This document shows, one piece after another, positions 32,405 through 40,368 of a DNA stretch of 64,000 nucleotides. The stretch's first letter is position 1. Each line of letters begins with the position of its first letter. Origin of the DNA: Mucilaginibacter polytrichastri. Lineage in GTDB: Bacteria; Bacteroidota; Bacteroidia; Sphingobacteriales; Sphingobacteriaceae. The position numbers and the translations under genes were made by a program. Under the pieces are notes generated by a model. That model worked only from the letters and a program-made list of their open reading frames with translations. It was not told the DNA's origin and made no database searches. The DNA lies in assembly GCF_001911425.1 (NCBI RefSeq), contig NZ_MPPL01000001.1:4233095-4297094 (forward strand), given 5' to 3'.

Positions 32405-33880
32405 CTACACCCAATCTCCCACAATCTTTGCCGATAACAAAGCCAATGGTATCCCGCCGCCAGGGTGTACGCTGCCGCCGCAGAAATACAAATTCTTAAT
32501 TTTAGCAGAGCGGTTGGCATGCCTTAAAAATGCCGCGAACTGTGTATTAGAACTATTGCCATATAATGAACCCTGGTATGACGAGGTTTTACCTTCAATA
32601 CTTCTTGGGTCGAGAATGCTTTCGCTGGTAATGAGTTGTTTTACATCTTCGCCCAGGATGCGGAATAACTTTTTACGGATATTTTCACGGGCCTGAGTTA
32701 TTAACAAGTCCCAATCCTGCCCGGTGTTATTCGGCACATTAATCATTACGAACCAATTTTCATGTCCTGCCGGCGCATCATCGGGTTTGCATTTAGAACT
32801 GATGTTAAGATAGATAGTCGGGTCGTCACTGATGTTTTTATCCTGCCAGATGTGCCCAAACTCAGCCTCATAATCGGCACTGAAAAAAATATTATGCAGA
32901 TCAAGTTGCTTGAACTGTTTTTTAATGCCCCAGTAAAATATCAATGCAGAACTGCTCCGCTCCTGCTGTAAAATTTTTTCGGGTTTAAGTTCAGGATAGT
33001 TGCTTAGTAATTTATGGTAGGTAAACCATACGTCCATATTAGAGACTACAATATCTGCCGCCAGAATAGTATCCTTAACTTTTAATCCCTTAATCTTTTT
33101 ATCTTCAATAACAATTTCCTGCACCGGCGAATTATAATGAAATTTTACCCCTGTAACCTCTGCCAGTTTTACCAGGCTATCGGTTATGGCCTGCATGCCC
33201 CCCTCGGGGAACCACGCACCGTAATGTTGCTCGAGGTGCGGAATTACATTTAAAGTTGCAGGTGCCTGGTAGGGATTAGAACCGTTGTAGGTAGCATACC
33301 TGTCAAAGTATTGCACCATATGTTTATCCTTAAAAAAGCTTTGGTTAGCCTTGTGCATGGTGCGCATGGCATCTATCCGCAATAAGCTGAATATAGATTT
33401 CAGCGTATCCCAGCGCAAATAAGTTGCAACGCGATGTAATGAGCGTTCTAAAAAAACATGATTGGTAATGTTATAAATGCTCCGGCTATTATCTGCAAAT
33501 TGCTGCATCGCTTTGGCCGGCTCTCCGGTTTTTGCGGTAATTTCATCGGCCAGTTTTTGCTCATCGGCATACGCGGTAAGCTTTGTGCCATCCTCATAAA
33601 AATACCGGCAAACCACATCAAGCCTTTGGTAATTAAAATAATCGCGGGGATTTTTACCGGCCAGTTTAAACAGTTCGTCTACATATTGCGGCATAGTAAA
33701 AAGGCTCGGCCCGGCATCAAAGCGGTATCCATTTTGCGCTATCGAAGTCAGCTTACCACCGGGGTAGCTATTGGCCTCAAAAACCTCAACGTCATAACCT
33801 TTTACAGCCAAACGGATGGCTGTCGCAATTCCGGCAATACCGGCACCAATAATAAGGGCTTTTTTTGATGACACGTACAA
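32405..33880 (-). CDS. CrtI/CrtD-type carotenoid desaturase
   Basis: 491 aa. The N-terminal FAD motif ALIIGAGIAGIATAIRLAVKGYDVEVFEANSYPGGKL is in place (about 8-44), FDAGPSLFTMPQYVDEL follows (about 54-70), and the C-terminal LYFCGGSVHPGGGIPLALLSAK (about 462-483). CrtI-type enzymes desaturate phytoene; CrtD-type introduce 3,4 double bonds in hydroxylated carotenoids. The neighbouring cruF, glycosyltransferase and acyltransferase favour CrtD, but CrtI cannot be excluded without crtB and crtY in view. First gene of the cluster. Start at 33880; GTG 33874 is an alternative. Confidence 0.82.
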   Translation of the reverse strand: MYVSSKKALIIGAGIAGIATAIRLAVKGYDVEVFEANSYPGGKLTSIAQNGYRFDAGPSLFTMPQYVDELFKLAGKNPRDYFNYQRLDVVCRYFYEDGTKLTAYADEQKLADEITAKTGEPAKAMQQFADNSRSIYNITNHVFLERSLHRVATYLRWDTLKSIFSLLRIDAMRTMHKANQSFFKDKHMVQYFDRYATYNGSNPYQAPATLNVIPHLEQHYGAWFPEGGMQAITDSLVKLAEVTGVKFHYNSPVQEIVIEDKKIKGLKVKDTILAADIVVSNMDVWFTYHKLLSNYPELKPEKILQQERSSSALIFYWGIKKQFKQLDLHNIFFSADYEAEFGHIWQDKNISDDPTIYLNISSKCKPDDAPAGHENWFVMINVPNNTGQDWDLLITQARENIRKKLFRILGEDVKQLITSESILDPRSIEGKTSSYQGSLYGNSSNTQFAAFLRHANRSAKIKNLYFCGGSVHPGGGIPLALLSAKIVGDWV

Positions 33881-33889
33881 ATATAAGGG

Positions 33890-33990
33890 AAGCCCCCTCT
33901 AAATCTCCCCCTAAAGGGGGAGACTTTGGAACTTTACTAAATGTTATAATATTATACTTTTAAATTGCTCCCTTTAGGGGCTGGGGGCTT
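33890..33990. repeat. GC-rich inverted element between the desaturase and PfpI genes
   Basis: AAGCCCCCTCTAAATCTCCC with CCTAAAGGGGGAG at the left and GCTCCCTTTAGGGGCTGG with GGGCTTA at the right. The ends AAGCCCCC/GGGGGCTT are inverted. The right edge provides the stop codon of the PfpI gene (TAAGCCCCC on the minus strand). Confidence 0.75.
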
Positions 33991-34537
33991 ACGCGTGTAT
34001 TCCCTCGGCAATCTCTTCAATCGTTTTCCGGTTAAAGGCATCCAGATCTGCCGGGGTACGGCTGGTTACCAAACCATTATCAACTACCACTTCTTCGTCA
34101 ACCCAGTTTGCGCCTGCATTTTTCAAATCGGTTTGTAACGATGGGAATGACGTTAGCGTTCTGCCCTTAATCATGCCGGTTTCAATCAGCATTTGCGGGC
34201 CGTGGCATATGGCGGCTACAGGTTTGCGCTCGTCTAAAAACGCAGATACAAATGCCACAGCATCTTTATTCTGGCGTAATTTGTCTGGGTTCAGCACACC
34301 GCCGGGCAATATCAAAGCGTCATAATCATCCGGGCTAACTTCGCTTAGTGGTTTGTCAACGTCCACTTCAATACCCCAGTGATCTTTATCCCACGCTTTA
34401 ACTTTGCCGCTTTGAGGCGAAATTACATGCACGGTAGCACCTGCTGCTTCCAGGGCTTCTTTTGGGCTGGTTAATTCAATCTGTTCAAATCCTTCTTCGG
34501 TAAGGATAGCTATTTTTTTATCACTTAACTGGGCCAT
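33989..34537 (-). CDS. DJ-1/PfpI family protein (YraA/YhbO-like)
   Basis: 182 aa. IAILTEEGFEQIEL (about 9-22, with the family Glu), DALILPGGVLNPDKLRQN (about 74-91), and the nucleophile elbow VAAICHGPQMLIE (Cys near 110). This subgroup includes glyoxalase/deglycase-like stress proteins and PfpI proteases; activity on damaged sugars or aldehydes is likely but not proven. Stand-alone. Its TAA lies at the edge of the GC-rich element. Confidence 0.85.
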   Translation of the reverse strand: MAQLSDKKIAILTEEGFEQIELTSPKEALEAAGATVHVISPQSGKVKAWDKDHWGIEVDVDKPLSEVSPDDYDALILPGGVLNPDKLRQNKDAVAFVSAFLDERKPVAAICHGPQMLIETGMIKGRTLTSFPSLQTDLKNAGANWVDEEVVVDNGLVTSRTPADLDAFNRKTIEEIAEGIHA

Positions 34538-34595
34538 TGCTTTACTATTAGTTAATTTATTTATACTAATACTACAGCCTAATTTAAGGATGGTT

Positions 34596-35501
34596 TTAGA
34601 TTTTTGTATTTTGATTATTCAAGGCATAATCAATAAAATTACTGGTGAGGCCATAGTCCTCGGTACCCTTGCGGCGAATGAAATAGAAGTCGCGGGTAAT
34701 CTTCAATCCTTCAATAGGAACCTCAACCAGGTCGCCCTCTGCCAGTTGTCTTACAATAGATGGTCGTGGCATAAAGCCGAGGCATTGATCGGCCAGCAGG
34801 AAATTTTTTAAGGCCTCGGTACCACCCAACCTGATCTTAACCGACAGATCTGCCGGCGTAATGTGATGACCTGCCAGTGCCTTCAATAAAGCATTCAGCG
34901 TACCCGAACCACGTTCGCGCAAAGCAAGCGGCGTTTTCAATAATTGTTTAAGCGTTAGCTTTTTACCCGCCAGCGGACTATTTGCCGAGCAAACGGGGAT
35001 TACTTCATCGCTCATAAAGGGTTTATAGGCAACCGTGGTCAGCTTATTATCTACCTCAATAATCCCCACATCAACTTCGTGGGTAAGCAAGGCATTTAAA
35101 ATATATTCAGAATTACGGTTCACCAGCTGAATATCCACACTGGTGTATTCGCGCTGAAAGCCGGAAAGTATCGAAGGCAAAATATACAAGGCAATGGTAG
35201 TACTGGCCCCCAAACGTAAATGCCCCGCCGCATGCGACAGGTTGGTGAGGATAGACAGATCGTACTCAATCTTCCGCTCAATCTCGGTGGCTTGCAGCAG
35301 GTATTCGTTCATCTTTTTACCGGCTTCGGTGAGGATGATGCTGTTTCCTTTCCGCTCAAAAAACGGCACCTTGTAACGGTCTTCCATTGCCTTAATGTGT
35401 TTGCTGATGGCCGGCTGGGTTACAAATAATACCTGCGCCGCTTTAGAAAAGCTGAGGTTGGCGGCAACTTCTAAAAATACACGGTGGCTAAAAGAGATCA
35501 C
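34596..35501 (-). CDS. LysR-type transcriptional regulator
   Basis: 301 aa. N-terminal winged helix HRVFLEVAANLSFSKAAQVLFVTQPAISKHIKAME (about 6-40), then a substrate-binding domain (about 90-295; LRLGASTTIALYILPSIL). The effector is not known. It diverges from the GT87-like gene across 82 bp, the usual layout for a LysR gene and its target. Similarity in layout to CysL/YeiE-like members is only general. Confidence 0.88.
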   Translation of the reverse strand: MISFSHRVFLEVAANLSFSKAAQVLFVTQPAISKHIKAMEDRYKVPFFERKGNSIILTEAGKKMNEYLLQATEIERKIEYDLSILTNLSHAAGHLRLGASTTIALYILPSILSGFQREYTSVDIQLVNRNSEYILNALLTHEVDVGIIEVDNKLTTVAYKPFMSDEVIPVCSANSPLAGKKLTLKQLLKTPLALRERGSGTLNALLKALAGHHITPADLSVKIRLGGTEALKNFLLADQCLGFMPRPSIVRQLAEGDLVEVPIEGLKITRDFYFIRRKGTEDYGLTSNFIDYALNNQNTKI

Positions 35502-35583
35502 AAATAGCAGGGTTTATATGAGCGGTTTTCAATTCGGATTCATCAAAAGTAAATATTTTAACAGCAGCATCTGAGTATTAGTA

Positions 35584-36900
35584 ATGAATTTGATAACCTG
35601 CCCAGGCAAATTATTACTTTTACCGCCAATACTTTACAAGTTTATACTTTTATCATCCCGGCGATTGAAACCCACCCCGTTTAACAATAAGAATTATACC
35701 TATTTGGGCCTCGCAGCCTTATCCGTCATTTTCATTTTTATTGCTTACACCCGGGGCATGAAAGCCGACGTAAACGGCGACTATCATATTTACTGGGAAA
35801 CCGGACGCAACTTTTTCGGCGGGCAAAAGTTATACACGCCCGGCTTATTGGACGGTGGCTTTACCTATCCCCCATTTGCGGCATTGTTTTTCAGCTTGTT
35901 TTCATGGATGCCATTCCATACCTCCGCATTTTTATATTCGTATTTTGTAGATTACGGGCTTTGGGTAGTATCATTAATACTGGTTAAAAAGATCTTCGAT
36001 CACCTGTTACCCGGCCAAAATATAGTGATGCCTTTTATACTGGCATCCTTATTATCCATTGGCTTTTACTGGCACAACTTTATTTGGATGAATGCCAATA
36101 TGCCAGTGCTTTGCCTTACGCTGCTGGGCATCTGGTTTTACATCAATAAAAAATTCAATTACAGCTACCTGTTTTTTTGGGCCGGGGCATTCTTTAAGGT
36201 AACACCCATTATTTTCCTGTTTTTTGCAGCGCTAAAACGCCCGGTTAAAGAGTGGCCGAAGATCATCCTGATGGCATTGCCATTTATTATTCTGCCTATG
36301 CTGCTGCGGGGTAGCATCAGCGCGGGCATTGCCGACTGGCAGGGCTATTACGAAGCCTTTATCGCCCCTTTCTCTAAAGGGCAAACAGATGATAACATCA
36401 TCAGCCTGGGTATCCCGGTAATACTTAACAAACTCAACACCGGCAATGCCGAATTAGGTTATGAACCGGTTTTACATTTAAGCGAGTATGCTTTAAAAAT
36501 ACTGATACTGGCTATCCAGGTATTGATTGTGGGGGCTTTGACAATTAAGGTTGTTTATGACAAATACGTAAACCACAACGATGATTTTTCTGCTGCGGAC
36601 CTGTGCATCATATTCCTCATTACCCTTTTATTACCCGGCCGGGTTTGGGGGCACCACCATGTTTGTACCAGCTTTATTTATACCTACCTGTTTATACTGT
36701 TGCGGGATAAGAAAATACTTTTCGGCATTAGTTTTTTATTATGCCTGCTCATGAACTTTATGACCAAAGGCTCAATTGGCCAAACCATGACTGACTTCTT
36801 GAGGCAATATACCTATATCACCTGGGTGATGATATTTATCGGTGTGGTGATTGTATACTATGGGTATTTTGCGAAGCGGGAGAGGTTGGCTACGGTATAA
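35584..36900 (+). CDS. GT87/DUF2029-type membrane glycosyltransferase
   Basis: 438 aa, about ten membrane helices. The N-terminal loop after helix 1 carries the acidic DVNGDYHIYWETGRNFFGGQKLYTP (about 60-85), and the GGFTYPPFAALFF segment follows (about 91-103), a signature of polyprenyl-phosphate-mannose-dependent GT87 enzymes. Late loops include RVWGHHHVCTSFIYTYLF. It may transfer a sugar to a periplasmic acceptor; substrate unknown. The start is uncertain: ATG 35584 adds about 28 residues, and a TTG near 35668 is an alternative. Confidence 0.75.
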   Translation: MNLITCPGKLLLLPPILYKFILLSSRRLKPTPFNNKNYTYLGLAALSVIFIFIAYTRGMKADVNGDYHIYWETGRNFFGGQKLYTPGLLDGGFTYPPFAALFFSLFSWMPFHTSAFLYSYFVDYGLWVVSLILVKKIFDHLLPGQNIVMPFILASLLSIGFYWHNFIWMNANMPVLCLTLLGIWFYINKKFNYSYLFFWAGAFFKVTPIIFLFFAALKRPVKEWPKIILMALPFIILPMLLRGSISAGIADWQGYYEAFIAPFSKGQTDDNIISLGIPVILNKLNTGNAELGYEPVLHLSEYALKILILAIQVLIVGALTIKVVYDKYVNHNDDFSAADLCIIFLITLLLPGRVWGHHHVCTSFIYTYLFILLRDKKILFGISFLLCLLMNFMTKGSIGQTMTDFLRQYTYITWVMIFIGVVIVYYGYFAKRERLATV

Positions 36901-36916
36901 ATATCCTAAAAAAACA

Positions 36917-36952
36917 AATAGCCGCGTAAACATTAATGTTCACACGGCTATT
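36917..36952. terminator. Bidirectional hairpin between the GT87-like gene and asd
   Basis: AATAGCCGCGTAAACATTA (36917-36935) and its nearly exact complement (two mismatches) up to 36952. T-rich tails on both strands. It separates convergent genes. Confidence 0.7.
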
Positions 36953-36980
36953 ATATATTAAATTCGAAATTCCAAAATCC

Positions 36981-37988
36981 TTACGCTTCTACAGGCTGGC
37001 CAACCAAATGATTAGCAACCAGGTATTCGGCAATTTGTACGGCATTGGTAGCGGCGCCTTTACGCAGGTTGTCAGACACTATCCAGCAGTTCAGTGTGTT
37101 CGGCTGGGTCTCATCACGGCGGATGCGGCCAACAAATACTTCGTCTTTATCATGTGCTTCCAGCGGGGTTGGGTATTGCAGGTTGGCAACATCGTCAACC
37201 ACAATAATGCCCGGCGCTTTGCTTAACAGCTCGCGTACTTCGGCCAAATCAAAATCATTGGCAAACTCCACGTTAACAGACTCCGAGTGGCCGCCCATAA
37301 CCGGGATACGCACGGTGGTAGCTGTAACACGGATGCTATCGTCGCCCATTATCTTTTTGGTTTCGAGCACCATCTTCATTTCTTCCTTGGTGTAACCATT
37401 CTCAGTAAAAACATCAATGTGCGGCAACACGTTCAAATCTATCTTATACGGGTAAGCCATTGGGCCCTCAATACCTGCGCGCTCGTTCATCAACTGCTCT
37501 ACCGCTTTTACACCGGTACCGGTTACCGATTGATAGGTTGATACCACTACGCGTTTAATTTTATATTTATCGTGCAGGGGTTTTAAAGCCACTACCATTT
37601 GAATTGTAGAACAATTTGGGTTTGCGATGATTTTGTCATCAACAGTTAAAACATCGGCATTAACTTCTGGCACAACCAATTTTTTGGTTGGGTCCATACG
37701 CCATGCAGATGAGTTATCGATAACGGTGATACCTGCAGCTGCAAATAACGGCGCTTGCTCTAAAGAAGTGCTTCCGCCGGCAGAGAAAATGGCAATTTCA
37801 GGCTTTTGCTTTATCGCATCCTCAGCAGAAACAATTTTATATTGCTTACCCTTATAAGTAACTTCTTTACCTACACTTTTTGCCGAAGCAACCGGGATTA
37901 ACTCTGTAACTGGGAAGTTGCGTTCTGCCAGAACCTGCAACATTTTGGTGCCTACTAAACCTGTAGCACCTACTACTGCGACTTTCAT
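36981..37988 (-). CDS. asd: Aspartate-semialdehyde dehydrogenase
   Basis: 335 aa. N-terminal NADP site VAVVGATGLVGTKMLQVL (3-20), the catalytic IANPNCSTIQM with Cys126, and VSTYQSVTGTGVKAVEQL (about 147-164). The C-terminal RVTATTVRIPVMGGHSESV segment holds the conserved Arg and His. It makes aspartate 4-semialdehyde from the phosphate for Lys, Thr, Met and DAP synthesis. Stand-alone. A near-consensus CATATTTG -7 site lies about 45 nt upstream. Confidence 0.96.
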   Translation of the reverse strand: MKVAVVGATGLVGTKMLQVLAERNFPVTELIPVASAKSVGKEVTYKGKQYKIVSAEDAIKQKPEIAIFSAGGSTSLEQAPLFAAAGITVIDNSSAWRMDPTKKLVVPEVNADVLTVDDKIIANPNCSTIQMVVALKPLHDKYKIKRVVVSTYQSVTGTGVKAVEQLMNERAGIEGPMAYPYKIDLNVLPHIDVFTENGYTKEEMKMVLETKKIMGDDSIRVTATTVRIPVMGGHSESVNVEFANDFDLAEVRELLSKAPGIIVVDDVANLQYPTPLEAHDKDEVFVGRIRRDETQPNTLNCWIVSDNLRKGAATNAVQIAEYLVANHLVGQPVEA

Positions 37989-38117
37989 CTTTGTTTTAAA
38001 ATATAAATTAACATTAAACCTGAATCCAAATATGAGATTTTTTTATCAAATATGCTACTAAACAGGGCGTTTAATGATTGTGACAGCATTATTATAGATC
38101 GATTTGGTGCATTTTTT

Positions 38118-38125
38118 TACCTTTG
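38118..38125 (+). promoter_or_regulatory. -7 element TACCTTTG of tdh
   Basis: A perfect TAnnTTTG ending 18 nt before the ATG at 38144. A TTTG at 38103-38106 is too close for the usual -33 spacing. Confidence 0.55.
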
Positions 38126-38143
38126 CGCTTTAACTGATTTTGC

Positions 38144-39085
38144 ATGAGCGAAAAGATTTTAGTGATAGGCGCAAACGGCCAGATAGGGACAGAACTGGTA
38201 CTGGCTTTGCGTGATATTTACGGTGCAGAACAAGTGATTGCCTCTGATATAAATAACGCTGCAGAGGCTATTAAAAACGGCCCTTTTGAGTTTGTTAACG
38301 TACTGGATAAGGATAACCTGCGTAACGTTTTCGAAAAACACAAGCCCACACAGGTTTACTTACTGGCAGCTGTGCTATCTGCCGTAGGCGAACAAAAACC
38401 AAAGCTGGCCTGGGACTTAAATATGAACGGCCTGCTCTCTATATTAGACCTTGCCGTTGAATTTAAAACAGCTAAAGTTTTCTGGCCAAGTTCTATCGCT
38501 GTTTTCGGGCCGCACTCGCCACAGCATAATACGCCGCAATATTGTATAATGGATCCTAACACGGTTTATGGTTTCAGCAAACTGGCCGGCGAACGCTGGT
38601 GCGAATACTACCACGCCAAACACGGCCTCGATGTACGCAGCATCCGCTACCCGGGCCTCATCAGCTGGAAAGCAGCACCGGGTGGTGGTACTACAGATTA
38701 TGCTATCCACATTTTCCACGAGGCTTTAAAAACTAAAACATATACTAGTTTTTTATCGGCTAATACAGCTTTGCCTATGATGTATATGGATGATGCCATC
38801 CGCGCTACCATCAGTTTAATGGATGCCCCTGCCGAACAGATCAGTATCCGGTCGAGCTATAATTTAGCAGGGATTAGTTTTAATCCTGAGCAATTGGCAA
38901 GTGAGATCAAAAAACATATCCCGGAGTTCACCATCAGCTATGCTGATAACGACCCGCGCCAAGCCATTGCAGATAGCTGGCCAAAATCGATAGACGATAG
39001 CCAGGCTCAGCAAGACTGGGGTTGGAAACTAGAGTTTGGCATCGAAAAAATGACGGAGGAAATGTTGACGAACCTGAGTAAATAG
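38144..39085 (+). CDS. tdh: SDR-type L-threonine 3-dehydrogenase
   Basis: 313 aa. The N-terminal NAD motif ILVIGANGQIGTELVLAL (5-22), YLLAAVLSAVGEQKP (about 73-87), VFWPSSIAVFG (about 110-120) and the catalytic YGFSKLAGERWCEYY (Tyr/Lys near 142-146) with RYPGLISWKAAPGGGTTDYA (about 167-186). The last segment is specific to the short-chain L-threonine dehydrogenases. It oxidises L-threonine to 2-amino-3-ketobutyrate. The matching ligase gene kbl is in the same window (53597), under its own promoter. Confidence 0.9.
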   Translation: MSEKILVIGANGQIGTELVLALRDIYGAEQVIASDINNAAEAIKNGPFEFVNVLDKDNLRNVFEKHKPTQVYLLAAVLSAVGEQKPKLAWDLNMNGLLSILDLAVEFKTAKVFWPSSIAVFGPHSPQHNTPQYCIMDPNTVYGFSKLAGERWCEYYHAKHGLDVRSIRYPGLISWKAAPGGGTTDYAIHIFHEALKTKTYTSFLSANTALPMMYMDDAIRATISLMDAPAEQISIRSSYNLAGISFNPEQLASEIKKHIPEFTISYADNDPRQAIADSWPKSIDDSQAQQDWGWKLEFGIEKMTEEMLTNLSK

Positions 39086-39113
39086 TTATTCAGTTATTTG
39101 TTATTCAGTTATT
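39085..39113 (+). repeat. 15-bp tandem duplication after tdh
   Basis: GTTATTCAGTTATT occurs at 39085-39098 and again at 39100-39113. The rest of the gap up to 39231 is AT-rich with GAAATTCGT-like fragments and no gene. Confidence 0.5.
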
Positions 39114-39231
39114 AACTTTGAGGTTCGTACAATTCGCTATAATTTGTGAAATTCGTACCATCAATTAAAATCTATGAAATCACGAACCAATCGGTGAATT
39201 CATAGAAATATCAGTGAAATCATAATATACT

Positions 39232-39957
39232 ATGGGAAGAGCATTCGAATTCCGTAAAGAAAGAAAATTTAAGCGTTGGGCCAAAATGGCCATCCAGTTT
39301 ACCCGTTTAGGGAAAGAAATTGTAATGGCTGTTAAAGAAGGTGGCGGCCACCCCGAAACCAACTCGCGTTTACGCACGGCCATGCAAAATGCCAAGGCAG
39401 TAAACATGCCTAAAGACCGTGTTGAGGCTGCTATTAAACGCGCAACCGACAAAGATGCATCAAACTACGAAGAATTTGTATACGAAGGATACGCCCCGCA
39501 CGGTGTAGCCATTTTGGTTGAAACCGCTACCGATAATACCAACCGTACCGTTGCCAACGTACGCAGCTACTTTACCAAAGTGGGCGGCACATTAGGTAAA
39601 ACCGGTTCGCTTGATTTTATTTTCAGCCGTAAATCAATCTTCCGTTTTGTACCAGGCGAGCGCGACCTCGAAGAACTGGAATTTGAACTGATTGACGCCG
39701 GGCTGGAAGACCTTTATGTAGAAACCGACGAAGAAGGAAATGATGTTGGCGTTATCACTGCTGCTTTTGAAGATTTCGGCAAAATGCAAAAAGCACTGGA
39801 AGAGCAGGGCTTCGAAGTAAAATCGGCAAAGTTAGAGCGCATCCCGCTTTCGACTGCCGAAGTTACTGAAGAGCAGGCAGCAGATGCCCTAAAACTAATT
39901 GATAAACTGGATGAGGACGATGACGTACTTGCCGTTTATCATAATATGGCAGAGTAA
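39232..39957 (+). CDS. YebC/PmpR family protein (TACO1-like)
   Basis: 241 aa. N-terminal MGRAFEFRKERKFKRWAKMAIQFTRLGKEI (1-30), then GGGHPETNSRLRTAMQNAKAVNMPKDRVEAAIKRAT (about 37-72), YEGYAPHGVAILVETATDNTNRTVANVR (about 82-110) and the acidic C-terminal domains. The family is involved in translation at difficult proline motifs or in regulation, depending on the member. Length and domains complete. Followed by an AT-rich palindrome. Confidence 0.94.
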   Translation: MGRAFEFRKERKFKRWAKMAIQFTRLGKEIVMAVKEGGGHPETNSRLRTAMQNAKAVNMPKDRVEAAIKRATDKDASNYEEFVYEGYAPHGVAILVETATDNTNRTVANVRSYFTKVGGTLGKTGSLDFIFSRKSIFRFVPGERDLEELEFELIDAGLEDLYVETDEEGNDVGVITAAFEDFGKMQKALEEQGFEVKSAKLERIPLSTAEVTEEQAADALKLIDKLDEDDDVLAVYHNMAE

Positions 39958-39960
39958 ATA

Positions 39961-40052
39961 TCAATTTGTTAATGAGATAATTTGTCGATTTGTTAATGCT
40001 CTAAACGTGGCCGGATAATTGACAAATTACCTCATTAACAAATCAACAAATT
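39961..40052. repeat. AT-rich long palindrome, upstream of the DUF2442 gene
   Basis: The left arm has AATTTGTTAATGAGATAATT then TGTCGATTTGTTAATG; the right arm is the complement (CATTAACAAATCAACAAATT). The loop contains AACGTGGCCGG. Same family as 40277-40365 and 25389-25411. Confidence 0.8.
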
Positions 40053-40060
40053 CAAAAAAC

Positions 40061-40276
40061 ATGGCCGTATTCACCTCACGTAAGCAAAAGCAAAATCTTA
40101 AAATCACTTTTGACAATGATATGCTGGTGATAGAAATGCCCGATGGCAAGCAACAGGTTTTTCCACTTGCATTTTTCCCGGCACTGCGTGATGCCAGCGA
40201 AGAAGATCGTGCCGATTGGACGCATGCCGGTAACGGTATCCGCTGGAACAAATTAGGACTGACAGTTACTATATAA
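40061..40276 (+). CDS. DUF2442 family small protein
   Basis: 71 aa from the ATG at 40061. The region KITFDNDMLVIEMPDGKQQVFPLAFFPALRDASEEDRADW fits DUF2442, a small beta-rich domain often found in toxin-antitoxin-like or regulatory settings. The end WNKLGLTVTI is also typical. No toxin gene is adjacent. The gene is held between two AT-rich palindromes of the same family. Function unknown. Confidence 0.75.
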   Translation: MAVFTSRKQKQNLKITFDNDMLVIEMPDGKQQVFPLAFFPALRDASEEDRADWTHAGNGIRWNKLGLTVTI

Positions 40277-40365
40277 TTTGCTAATGAGATAATTTGTTGA
40301 TTTGTTAATGCTTATACGGCCACAAGTCATTGACAAATTAGCTAATTGACAAATCAACAAATTAA
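40277..40365. repeat. AT-rich long palindrome, downstream of the DUF2442 gene
   Basis: The left arm has GAGATAATTTGTTGATTTGT then TAATG; the right arm has GACAAATCAACAAATTAA. The loop contains TACGGCCAC. It ends immediately before the start of the next gene. Confidence 0.8.
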
Positions 40366-40368
40366 CCC

